From: Actinomycetota bacterium
GTDB taxonomy: Bacteria > Actinomycetota > Thermoleophilia > UBA2241
Assembly: GCA_003157715.1 (NCBI GenBank)
Contig: PMKK01000053.1
Location: forward strand, 1 to 9,474
DNA length: 9,474 nucleotides
Direction: 5' to 3'
A model generated the notes under the pieces. It was not told the DNA's origin, made no database searches, and worked only from the letters and a program-made list of their open reading frames with translations. The position numbers were made by a program, and so were the translations under genes. Below, piece by piece: positions 1 through 5,513 of the stretch. Positions within the stretch are counted from its first letter, which is position 1, and each line of letters starts with the position of its first letter.

Positions 1-24
1 GACGAAGTCGATCGGCGGTACTAG

Positions 25-246
25 CCCGCGCGGGTCTGGCGGCCGACGTTCCATCAAGGCTCGTGGCGGACGTCCGATACATACTCTGGTGGCTGTGTCG
101 CGCGAGCGGGACCAAGCAGGAAGCGCGCATGGCGCGCGCGGAAACACACGAAGCGCGGACGGCGCGCGCGGAAACACCCCCTTCGACAGATCGCATGAGG
201 ACGCCAAACGGACGAGATCACGCACCCAGTTGACTCCACTACCGCC
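25..246. other. Leader region upstream of the VanW gene, no convincing gene
   Basis: This stretch lies before the first clear gene. Frame 1 reaches a TAG at 22-24 after seven codons, which may be the tail of a gene entering from the left, but this is too short to judge. Frame 3 is open from the window edge to a TGA at 231-233. Its codons lack the strong G/C third-position bias of the real genes here, so I do not call it. The region contains a two-unit 30-bp tandem repeat (120-179). No clear promoter or ribosome binding site is visible ahead of the GTG at 247. Confidence 0.5.
120..179. repeat. Two-copy 30-bp tandem repeat
   Basis: Unit 1 (120-149) and unit 2 (150-179) agree at 27 of 30 positions; both begin GAAGCGCG and share GGCGCGCGCGGAAACAC. 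The copies abut directly. The period is a multiple of three, so any frame through it gives a repeated decapeptide, such as EARxARAETx in frame 3. That is only weak support for coding. A local slippage duplication in GC-rich intergenic DNA is the simplest reading. Confidence 0.85.
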
Positions 247-1986
247 GTGCCCGGACCGGCCGCGCCGCGGCACGGGCGAGCGCTTGCCCTGGCGATCATC
301 GCCGGCGCTGTCGCGCTGCTCGCCCTTGCCGCCTTCGGCGCGCTGCAGGTCTACCTTCACGGGCGCGTGGCGTTCGGGGTGTCGGCGGCCGGCGCAAGCC
401 TTGCTCGCGCCACGCCGGCCGAGGCTCGTGGCGATCTTGCCCGGCTGGTCGCCGGACGCCATCTGACGACCGTCGTGCTGCAGTCCAAGCAGGGGCCGCT
501 CACGCTGAAGCTCGCCGATCTCGGGTTGAGCGTCGATGTCGCGGCCACCGCGCGCAACGCCGCGCGGAACGGCCGGCTCGACGTGCTGGGCGCGCGGCTG
601 TGGTACGGCGCCGGCGGCGCCGTCGAGCCGGTCGTGCGATTCGACGCCGGCGCCTTCCAGGCCGGCCTGCAGAAGGTCGCCACGGCCTTCGAGACGCCGC
701 CACGCGACGCGACGCTTGCTCTACTCGGCACGGTTGTGGGCGTTCGGGCCGCGGCCAGCGGTCTCACCATCGACCAAGTGAGCCTCAAGGCCCGGCTTCT
801 GGCGGCGTTAGCCCATTGGCAGCGCTTCCAGGGCGCGGTACCCCTCATGACCTCGCAGCCGGCGGTCACGACGGCGGCCGCCCAGACCGCCTCGACGCAG
901 GCGGCCGTGTATCTGAGCACGCCGCTGCGGCTGCGCTACCGCCAGCGCGAGATCGATCTTAGCCCGGCGCGGATGGCGACCATGCTGTCGGTCACGAGTG
1001 GCGCCGACGCGGACACCAGCCCGCTGACGTTCGACAATCCCCGGGGCCGCCGCGCTCTGCTCGCGCTGTTCTCGTTCGTCGAGACTCCCGCGGTGAATGC
1101 GTCCGTCGTGGTCAAGGGCAAGAAGGTCTTCATCAAGCCCAGCAGTGAGGGGTTCGGGCTCGACATGCCGCGGCTGCTGTCGGACATGGACTACGCCGCA
1201 TCGCAGCCCGGCCTGCGCCAGGTGGTCGTGCCGCTGACGACCCTCGATCCCACCGTCACGACCGACCAGCTCACGGCGCTCGGTCTGAACGGCCTGGGAT
1301 CGCAGTTCACGACCTACTACGACCAGAGCAACAAGCCACGCTCGCGGAACATCACGCAGGCGGCCAAGCTCGCCGACGGCACGGTCATCAAGGCCGGCGC
1401 GGTCTTCTCGCTGAACGACACGCTCGGACCGCGCACGCTGAACCGCGGCTTCGACTACGCGCCGGTCATCCAGGACGGCGTCCTGCGGCTCGGGGTGGGC
1501 GGCGGTCTGTGCCAGTTCGCCACGACGCTGTTCAACGCGGCCTTCTTTGCCGGTCTGCCGATCGTCGAGCGCCACCCGCACGACTTCTTCATCGATCACT
1601 ACCCTATCGGCCGCGATGCTCAGGTCGCCTACGGGTCGCAGGATCTGAAGTTCCGCAACGACACTGGACACGCGCTGCTGCTGCGCTGCTGGGCGGGCAG
1701 CGGCCAGGTGACGGTCGTGCTGGCGGGCGCCACCGGGCGCACGGTCACCTACACCACGAGCCGGTTCACCGGCCTCAAGCCGTCTGGTACGTCACGCGCG
1801 CATCCGCGGGTCATCACCGACGACACCCTGTCTCAAGGCCTGGTCGTCTACGAACAAGGCTTTGACGGGCGCTCCGTCGATGTCGTGCGTACGGTACGAC
1901 AGGGTGGCCGGCTGCTGTTCAGAGACACGTTCGCGTCGACCTACGCGCCCAAGGACTGGATCAAGCGTATCGGCACGAAGAGCTAA
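247..1986 (+). CDS. VanW-family protein, membrane-anchored, with peptidoglycan-binding-like region
   Basis: The 579-residue protein has a short cytoplasmic N-terminus and one hydrophobic helix at about residues 12-36 (ALALAIIAGAVALLALAAF), then an extracytoplasmic part. Residues about 75-330 resemble the paired peptidoglycan-binding-like (PG_binding_4) repeats seen before VanW domains. Residues about 355-495 are the VanW domain, with its hallmark GGGLCQFATTLFNAAFFAGL at 418-437, then VERHPH (440-445) and PIGRDAQV (453-460). The domain is named after a gene of vancomycin-resistance clusters, but its biochemical role is unknown. Chromosomal copies like this one are common in Firmicutes and Actinobacteria and do not imply resistance. 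The GTG at 247 is the only start after the in-frame stop at 196 that keeps the membrane helix. No good Shine-Dalgarno precedes it, so the exact start is less sure than the gene. It converges on mglA. Confidence 0.93.
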   Translation: MPGPAAPRHGRALALAIIAGAVALLALAAFGALQVYLHGRVAFGVSAAGASLARATPAEARGDLARLVAGRHLTTVVLQSKQGPLTLKLADLGLSVDVAATARNAARNGRLDVLGARLWYGAGGAVEPVVRFDAGAFQAGLQKVATAFETPPRDATLALLGTVVGVRAAASGLTIDQVSLKARLLAALAHWQRFQGAVPLMTSQPAVTTAAAQTASTQAAVYLSTPLRLRYRQREIDLSPARMATMLSVTSGADADTSPLTFDNPRGRRALLALFSFVETPAVNASVVVKGKKVFIKPSSEGFGLDMPRLLSDMDYAASQPGLRQVVVPLTTLDPTVTTDQLTALGLNGLGSQFTTYYDQSNKPRSRNITQAAKLADGTVIKAGAVFSLNDTLGPRTLNRGFDYAPVIQDGVLRLGVGGGLCQFATTLFNAAFFAGLPIVERHPHDFFIDHYPIGRDAQVAYGSQDLKFRNDTGHALLLRCWAGSGQVTVVLAGATGRTVTYTTSRFTGLKPSGTSRAHPRVITDDTLSQGLVVYEQGFDGRSVDVVRTVRQGGRLLFRDTFASTYAPKDWIKRIGTKS

Positions 1987-2041
1987 GGAAGGACGGACCG
2001 GCGCGGTCGGCGGCCGCCGCGGCGGAGCGGTGGGGAAGAGC
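1987..2041. terminator. Convergent intergenic GC-rich inverted repeats, possible bidirectional terminator
   Basis: This 55-bp gap separates the 3' ends of the VanW gene and mglA. It holds a perfect 5-bp stem with a 3-base loop, GACCG-GCG-CGGTC (1996-2008). Overlapping it are the self-complementary segments CGGCGGCCGCCG (2008-2019) and CCGCCGCGGCGG (2014-2025). No T tract follows on either strand, so this is not a canonical intrinsic terminator. Its position between convergent genes makes a terminating role plausible. Confidence 0.35.
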
Positions 2042-2620
2042 TCAGGCCGTCTTGGCGATGACCTGCTTGCAGACGATCTTCAGTGTCTCGAAGACCCCGA
2101 GGCCGCTCACCGCGCACGCCTCGATGACCGGCGAGCCGGTGTGGTTCAGCAGCTCGTTTAAGTCTTCGACGGAGAAGATGTCGGAGAGGTCGCGCTTGTT
2201 CATCTGGATGACGAAGCCCAGCTTGGTCAGGTCGTCGCCCTGAGCCATGAGGTTGTCCCAGAGGTTGAGGTAGCTTTCGACGTTCTCGTCGAGCCTGGTG
2301 ATCTGCGAATCGGCCACGAAGATCACGCCGTCGACGCCCTGCAGGACGAGTTTGCGACTGGCGTTGTAGTAGCTCTGGCCCGGCACCGTGTAGAGGTGGA
2401 AGCGGGTCTGCATGCCCTTGACCGTGCCCAGGCTCAGCGGCAGGAAGTCGAAGTAGAGCGTGCGCTCCTCTTCGGTGGCGATCGAGACGAGCTTGCCGCG
2501 CGCCGAAGGGTTGATCTTGCGATGGATGTACTGGATGTTGGTCGTCTTGCCGCACAGCCCGCAGCCGTAGTAGACGATCTTATAGTTGATCTCGCGGGCG
2601 GCGAAGTTGATCAGCGGCAT
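2042..2620 (-). CDS. mglA: MglA-like Ras-superfamily GTPase
   Basis: At 192 residues it is close in length and sequence to Myxococcus xanthus MglA, the GTP-dependent switch that sets the leading pole and drives gliding and type IV pilus motility. Visible motifs are the P-loop GCGLCGKTT (19-27), TEEERTLYFDFLPL (49-62), TVPGQ (78-82) and the base-specificity motif NKRD (141-144). R53 and Q82 fall at the same positions as the two residues used for GTP hydrolysis in M. xanthus MglA. One difference is Cys20 where MglA proteins normally have proline. It starts one base after the mglB stop (TGA-G-ATG), with GAGGGG a few bases upstream inside mglB, so the two are translated together. Its likely partner and GAP is the adjacent Roadblock protein. 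No pilus gene lies in the window, so the cellular output is inferred. Confidence 0.93.
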   Translation of the reverse strand: MPLINFAAREINYKIVYYGCGLCGKTTNIQYIHRKINPSARGKLVSIATEEERTLYFDFLPLSLGTVKGMQTRFHLYTVPGQSYYNASRKLVLQGVDGVIFVADSQITRLDENVESYLNLWDNLMAQGDDLTKLGFVIQMNKRDLSDIFSVEDLNELLNHTGSPVIEACAVSGLGVFETLKIVCKQVIAKTA

Positions 2621-2621
2621 C

Positions 2622-3122
2622 TCAGGGCTGCCCCTCGAGGTCGGCGAACAGGTCGTCGATCGCCTTGCCGGCGGTGGCTTCGTAGTCGACGTCGACTGAG
2701 AGAGCTTCGTTTTCTTCGTCGGAGCCCTCGAAGATGGGCCGCAGGACCTCGATGGCCCGCTGCGTGTAGAGGCGTACCTTGCCGACCTGGGTCTCGCGCC
2801 CGAAGGTGATGATGAGCAGGACCTGGTCGGAGACCTGGGAGACGTGCAGGTTGGAGCTCTTGCCCTCGTGGAAGAGCAGCGTGAACTCCTTCTCGTCGAG
2901 GATGCTGGCGAGCTGCTGTGTCGCGGCGAAAGAGCTTGCCGCGAGCGAGGCCAGCGAGAGCGTCTCGGGGTGATAGTCGTCGGAGGCCGTGGTGATCGGC
3001 TGGCCGGACGTCGAGATCAGCGCGAGAAACGTCGACCCTGTGACGTCCTTGAGCTTGCGCAGCAGGTCGTCGCACAGGTCGAGCTGACGATCGTTTATGA
3101 CGAGGCCTTTGCGCTTGGCCAA
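2622..3122 (-). CDS. mglB: MglB-like Roadblock/LC7 protein, probable MglA regulator
   Basis: This 166-residue protein has a Roadblock/LC7 fold, roughly residues 14-110: an N-terminal helix, then FLALISTSGQPI (32-43), the small-residue helix LSLASLAASSFAATQQLA (55-72), and the strands FTLLFHEG and VLLIITFG. MglB of M. xanthus is of similar size, forms a homodimer and activates MglA GTPase activity. An acidic tail (about 132-166, ending DDLFADLEG) follows the domain. In M. xanthus the C-terminal part of MglB also contacts MglA, so the tail may matter. The start is TTG, supported by AAAGGAG seven bases upstream (3130-3136). It is the first gene of the mglB–mglA pair and reads from the extended -10 promoter at 3159-3167. 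Family assignment is firm; the GAP role is by analogy. Confidence 0.9.
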   Translation of the reverse strand: MAKRKGLVINDRQLDLCDDLLRKLKDVTGSTFLALISTSGQPITTASDDYHPETLSLASLAASSFAATQQLASILDEKEFTLLFHEGKSSNLHVSQVSDQVLLIITFGRETQVGKVRLYTQRAIEVLRPIFEGSDEENEALSVDVDYEATAGKAIDDLFADLEGQP

Positions 3123-3129
3123 CTCGGGG

Positions 3130-3136
3130 CTCCTTT
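3130..3136 (-). promoter_or_regulatory. Ribosome binding site fixing the mglB TTG start
   Basis: On the minus strand this reads AAAGGAG, seven bases before TTG at 3122-3120. The strong Shine-Dalgarno makes the rare TTG start credible. Confidence 0.8.
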
Positions 3137-3158
3137 CGGCCGGCGCGCTTCTCGCGGA

Positions 3159-3167
3159 AGTATATCA
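3159..3167 (-). promoter_or_regulatory. Extended -10 promoter for mglB–mglA
   Basis: On the minus strand the sequence is TGATATACT, a TGN motif joined to the -10 hexamer TATACT. No good -35 lies 16-18 bases upstream, as expected when an extended -10 carries the promoter. The predicted start falls near 3151, giving a leader of about 30 bases that holds the ribosome binding site. Confidence 0.6.
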
Positions 3168-3194
3168 GGATGGCGAATCGCAAGAGCGCCCGCT

Positions 3195-3211
3195 TACTCA
3201 CTGAGTGAGTA
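3195..3211. promoter_or_regulatory. Perfect palindrome in the divergent mglB / DUF4388 promoter region, candidate operator
   Basis: TACTCACTGAGTGAGTA has two perfect 8-bp arms around a single central G and is AT-rich compared with its surroundings. It sits between the two divergent extended -10 elements, just upstream of the -35 zone of the mglB promoter and about 65 bases before the -10 of the DUF4388 gene. The form, ACTnACTnAGTnAGT-like, resembles operators bound by TetR-family dimers. The identity of any binding protein is inference, and no TetR gene lies in the window. Confidence 0.6.
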
Positions 3212-3276
3212 TCGTCGTTTCGCGGCTGGAACATGAGCTTGGCGTCCGGCCGTCCGCCGGAAGCAGAGGGCGGGCG

Positions 3277-3285
3277 TGGTAGACT
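3277..3285 (+). promoter_or_regulatory. Extended -10 promoter for the DUF4388 gene
   Basis: TGGTAGACT combines a TGN element with the -10 hexamer TAGACT (3280-3285). The predicted start near 3292 leaves a leader of about 20 bases containing GGAGG at 3295-3299. That Shine-Dalgarno is 13 bases from the ATG at 3313, rather far. No -35 match is seen. Confidence 0.5.
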
Positions 3286-3312
3286 CGCCGTCGTGGAGGC
3301 ACCCGAGCGACC

Positions 3313-3885
3313 ATGAGTTTCACCGGGACTTTGGCTGAGCTGGCGCTCTGCGACCTCGTCGAGATCACGACGGTGGGCGGCAAGAGCGGCGTGCTCGAAG
3401 TCACGCACCCCGACGGGGCGTCCGCCGGGCGGCTCGCCTTCCGCGACGGCGCGCTCGTGGGAGCGGTCTGCGGACCGCTGGTCGGCGAGCGTGCCTTCTA
3501 CGCCCTGCTTGGGCTGAAGGAGGGCGGGTTCGTCTTCGACTCCGGGCTCGACCCGGGCGACTCCGCGGCCGACCTGCCGACCGGCTCGCTGCTCATGGAG
3601 GCCATGCGCCGCGTCGACGAGAGCAGTCACCTGCGGGCCGCGCTTCCCGCCTACGCGCGCGTCGCCTTCCTGGGGGGCGCGCCGGACGACGACGTCGAAG
3701 CCATGGTCCTGGGTCAGCTCGGCCCCGGACAGCGCGCGGTCGGCGACATCGTCGACGGCGCGCTCGTCGGCGGCACCGTCGACGAATACGACGTGCTGCG
3801 GGCGCTCACCCGCCTGCGCGAGCGCGGCGTGGTCGATCTGCTCGAACGATCGGCTGCCGGCCGCGCCGCTGAAGACGAGCGCTGA
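3313..3885 (+). CDS. DUF4388 domain protein, probable signalling or adaptor protein
   Basis: The 190-residue protein begins with a DUF4388 domain (about 1-105). Its pattern is GTLAELALCDLVEI (5-18), GKSGVLEV (23-30), GRLAFRDGALVGAVCG (39-54), a GERAFYALLGLKEGGFVF segment (58-75) and the closing LLMEAMRRVDE helix. The domain is found in response-regulator and gliding or pilus-related proteins such as PatA-like factors, but its activity is not defined. Residues about 130-178 (VGDIVDGALVGGTVDEYDVLRALTRLRERGVVDL) look like the small winged-helix segment that often ends these proteins. There is no signal peptide or membrane helix, so it should be cytoplasmic. It is divergent from mglB–mglA, sharing their promoter region, and is followed by a 108-bp gap with its own promoter for the next genes. 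A role with MglA/MglB is inferred from position. Confidence 0.87.
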   Translation: MSFTGTLAELALCDLVEITTVGGKSGVLEVTHPDGASAGRLAFRDGALVGAVCGPLVGERAFYALLGLKEGGFVFDSGLDPGDSAADLPTGSLLMEAMRRVDESSHLRAALPAYARVAFLGGAPDDDVEAMVLGQLGPGQRAVGDIVDGALVGGTVDEYDVLRALTRLRERGVVDLLERSAAGRAAEDER

Positions 3886-3906
3886 AGGGAACATCTCAAC
3901 GTGAAG

Positions 3907-3935
3907 TTGAAGGTTGCCCCCGCGTCCTGTAAGGT
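3907..3935 (+). promoter_or_regulatory. Sigma70-type promoter for the rsiG-like operon
   Basis: A -35 of TTGAAG (3907-3912) and a -10 of TAAGGT (3930-3935) are separated by exactly 17 bases. The expected start near 3942 falls within the tandem repeat at 3928-3971. It lies just after the DUF4388 stop (3885) and ahead of the RsiG-like gene, so the plus-strand genes probably have at least two transcription starts. Confidence 0.6.
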
Positions 3936-3971
3936 AGCTCTCCCGGTCGTGTAAGCTAGCCACCCCGGTCG
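3928..3971. repeat. Tandem 22-bp imperfect repeat over the rsiG-like promoter
   Basis: Copy 1 (3928-3949) and copy 2 (3950-3971) match at 18 of 22 positions. Both start TGTAAG, keep a TAGC core and end CCCGGTCG. Each carries a -10-like hexamer (TAAGGT in copy 1, TAAGCT in copy 2), but only copy 1 has a well-placed -35. The two units lie at about two turns of DNA, so they could be paired protein-binding sites or a promoter duplication. Confidence 0.75.
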
Positions 3972-3993
3972 TCTCGACGGAAGGACAAGCGTG

Positions 3994-4284
3994 ATGGACG
4001 ACATCATCGATTTCGTTTCGCTGTCCGACGAAGAGCTCAAGAAGCTCATCGGCGAGTTGACCGCCGAAGAGCTCGAGGTCTCTCGCCAGCGGCGTATCCT
4101 TCATGGCCAGCTCGATATTTTGCGCGCCGAGCTTGTACTGCGCCTGCAACGCCATCACGAAGCCGGCGAGTCGATCATCACGGCCGCCGACGTCAGCCGG
4201 CTGTCGGAGATCCTGGCGGGCAAACAGGCCGTCTCCGAAGTCGCCGACGACCAGCCCGATGACCCTACGGCCGCCGGGGACTAG
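3994..4284 (+). CDS. rsiG: RsiG-like small anti-sigma factor with a single c-di-GMP-binding motif
   Basis: Counting from the ATG at 3994, the protein is 96 residues, mostly a charged helix (about 11-55) followed by a short segment ending VSRLSEILAGK and an acidic tail. It carries one copy of the RsiG signature E(x3)S(x2)R(x3)Q(x3)D as E26, S30, R33, H37, D41, with His in the Gln position. RsiG binds c-di-GMP and then holds the sporulation or pilus sigma factor WhiG. In basal actinobacteria such as Rubrobacter it is a small single-motif protein that dimerises into an antiparallel coiled coil. The size and single motif fit that ancestral form. GGAAGGA (3979-3985) lies eight bases from ATG 3994 and five from the alternative GTG at 3991. 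It heads an operon: the FHA gene follows after three bases. No WhiG gene is in the window, so the partner is inferred. Confidence 0.72.
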   Translation: MDDIIDFVSLSDEELKKLIGELTAEELEVSRQRRILHGQLDILRAELVLRLQRHHEAGESIITAADVSRLSEILAGKQAVSEVADDQPDDPTAAGD

Positions 4285-4287
4285 GCT

Positions 4288-4743
4288 GTGTTCTGCCCGA
4301 ACTGCGGGTATCGCAACTCCGAGGGCGTGAACTACTGCGTGCGGTGCGGCGCCAGCCTGATCGCCGACCAGGCCGACCCCCAGACGACGATGAACTACTC
4401 GCCGGGCGAGAGCCCGGAGACGCTGGCGCCATTGTCGAGCGGTGTGGCTGAAAGCGCGACACTCGTGATCCGCAGCGGCGGCGGCAGGGCGGGGGAGACC
4501 TACACGCTCGCCGCCGCGCGCACCACAATCGGGCGTCATCCCGACTCCGACGTGTTCCTCGACGACGTCACCGTATCGCGCAACCACGCCGTCGTCACTT
4601 GCGAAGACGACGCCTACGTGATCGCCGACCGGGGCAGCCTCAACGGCACCTACGTCAACCGGCGGCGCATCGAGCGCCAGGCGCTGCTCGACGGCGACGA
4701 GCTGCAGGTCGGCAAGTACAAGCTCACCTTCATCACGCCGTGA
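4288..4743 (+). CDS. Zinc-ribbon plus FHA domain protein, GarA/OdhI-like position
   Basis: The 151-residue protein starts with a zinc ribbon: C3-x2-C6 and C17-x2-C20. A flexible linker (about 25-55) follows, then an FHA domain (about 57-149). The phosphothreonine-binding residues are present: GR (82-83), SRNH (97-100), SLNGTYVN (117-124) and LDGDELQVGKYKL (134-146). The next gene is a FtsR/Rv1828-like MerR regulator. This is the gene order of garA–Rv1828 in mycobacteria and odhI–ftsR in corynebacteria, so it is probably the local counterpart of GarA/OdhI. Those proteins are phosphorylated on an N-terminal TT motif and inhibit 2-oxoglutarate dehydrogenase. The linker here has QTTMNYSP around T33-T34, which could be an equivalent site, though the surrounding residues differ and GarA lacks a zinc ribbon. 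The start is GTG, three bases after the rsiG-like stop, with a weak GGGGA upstream. Confidence 0.88.
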   Translation: MFCPNCGYRNSEGVNYCVRCGASLIADQADPQTTMNYSPGESPETLAPLSSGVAESATLVIRSGGGRAGETYTLAAARTTIGRHPDSDVFLDDVTVSRNHAVVTCEDDAYVIADRGSLNGTYVNRRRIERQALLDGDELQVGKYKLTFITP

Positions 4744-5459
4744 ACGAAAAGACGGAACTTCTGTTCGACATCGGCGACGAGAAACTCATGACGATCGGGG
4801 CGGTGGTCGATCGCCTCAAGGGCGAGTTTCCCGACGTGAGCGTCAGCAAGCTGCGCTACCTCGAAGAGCAGGGCCTGGTCACACCGCGGCGCACCAAGGG
4901 CGGCTATCGGCTGTTCTCGCGCGACGACTATCAGCGCCTCATCCGCGTGCTGGCCCTGCAGCGCGACGAGTACTTGCCGCTCAAGGTCATCCGCAAAGAG
5001 ATCGAGCGCCTGCCCGCGGGCATAGCCGGAGCGTCGCGCGGCGGGCTGCGAAAGGCCGACTTCGTGCCCAACCCGGCGGGCGAGAAAGAGTTCACCGCCG
5101 AGGACCTGCGCGAACTTTCCGGCGGCGACCCGGGTCTGCTCGGCGAGCTCGAGGAATTCGAGCTCATCAAGGGGCGCCAGGTGAGCGGCGTGCGGCGCTA
5201 CACCGAGCTCGAGGCGAGCGTGGTGGCCTGTGCCGCGCGTCTGGCCCGGGCCGGCCTCCGACCCAAGAACCTGCGCGCCATGAAAAGCGCCGTCGACCGC
5301 CAGGGCGGCCTGATCGAGCAGGTCATGCTGCCGGCGTTGCGCTCGCGTCGCGGCGAGCAGCGCCAGGAAGCCCTCGACGCCCTCGAAGAGCTCGCCCAGG
5401 CCATGTCGCAACTCGAGCAGCTGCTGCTCACTCGTTACATCAGGCGCCTCACCGTCTAG
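4740..5459 (+). CDS. ftsR: MerR-family transcription regulator, FtsR/Rv1828-like
   Basis: This 239-residue protein has an N-terminal MerR winged helix (about 17-88): MTIGAVVDRLKGEF, then SKLRYLEEQGLVTPRR and GGYRLFSRDDYQRL. A second helical part (about 115-239) includes LLGELEEFELIKG, ARLARAGLRPKNLRAMKSAVDRQGGLIEQVMLP and a leucine-rich end. This two-part shape, rather than a small effector pocket, matches Rv1828 of Mycobacterium and FtsR of Corynebacterium, where FtsR activates ftsZ. The GTG start at 4740 overlaps the FHA stop by four bases (GTGA) and has no Shine-Dalgarno of its own, so it relies on translational coupling. An alternative ATG at 4788 would remove 16 residues of a non-conserved N-terminus. 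Its place directly after an FHA gene repeats the garA–Rv1828 and odhI–ftsR order. The symbol is assigned by family and synteny. Confidence 0.85.
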   Translation: MNEKTELLFDIGDEKLMTIGAVVDRLKGEFPDVSVSKLRYLEEQGLVTPRRTKGGYRLFSRDDYQRLIRVLALQRDEYLPLKVIRKEIERLPAGIAGASRGGLRKADFVPNPAGEKEFTAEDLRELSGGDPGLLGELEEFELIKGRQVSGVRRYTELEASVVACAARLARAGLRPKNLRAMKSAVDRQGGLIEQVMLPALRSRRGEQRQEALDALEELAQAMSQLEQLLLTRYIRRLTV

Positions 5460-5502
5460 GCGCGCCAGCAGAGAGGCGTGGCGTCGATCCCCGCCGTTTC
5501 CC

Positions 5503-5508
5503 AGGAGG
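5503..5508 (+). promoter_or_regulatory. Ribosome binding site deciding the apt start
   Basis: AGGAGG lies five bases before the GTG at 5514. The longer possible start, GTG at 5478, has only GAGAGG placed one base away, which is too close to work. This favours the 176-residue Apt. Confidence 0.75.
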
Positions 5509-5513
5509 ACATC

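Noticed and set aside
3..233. Frame 3 open from the window edge, which would end 13 bases before the VanW start and contain the decapeptide repeat
   Set aside because: Third-position G/C is clearly lower than in the real genes, no family is recognisable and no start is visible. The seven-codon frame-1 tail ending at 24 is equally possible, so neither is called.
230..235. TTGACT as a -35 element before the VanW start
   Set aside because: A -10 at the proper spacing would lie inside the gene at about 253-258, where the sequence GACCGG does not fit.
808..1671. A 287-codon minus-strand frame inside the VanW gene
   Set aside because: It is antisense to the conserved VanW domain and has no family features.
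247..1986. Vancomycin resistance gene
   Set aside because: The VanW domain alone is widespread in non-resistant bacteria. No vanA/B ligase, vanH, vanX or vanRS genes are present.
2611..4587. A 658-codon open frame on the minus strand across mglB, the DUF4388 gene, the RsiG-like gene and part of the FHA gene
   Set aside because: It runs antisense to or out of frame with five well-supported genes and its product matches no family. Long stop-free shadow frames are expected at this G+C content.
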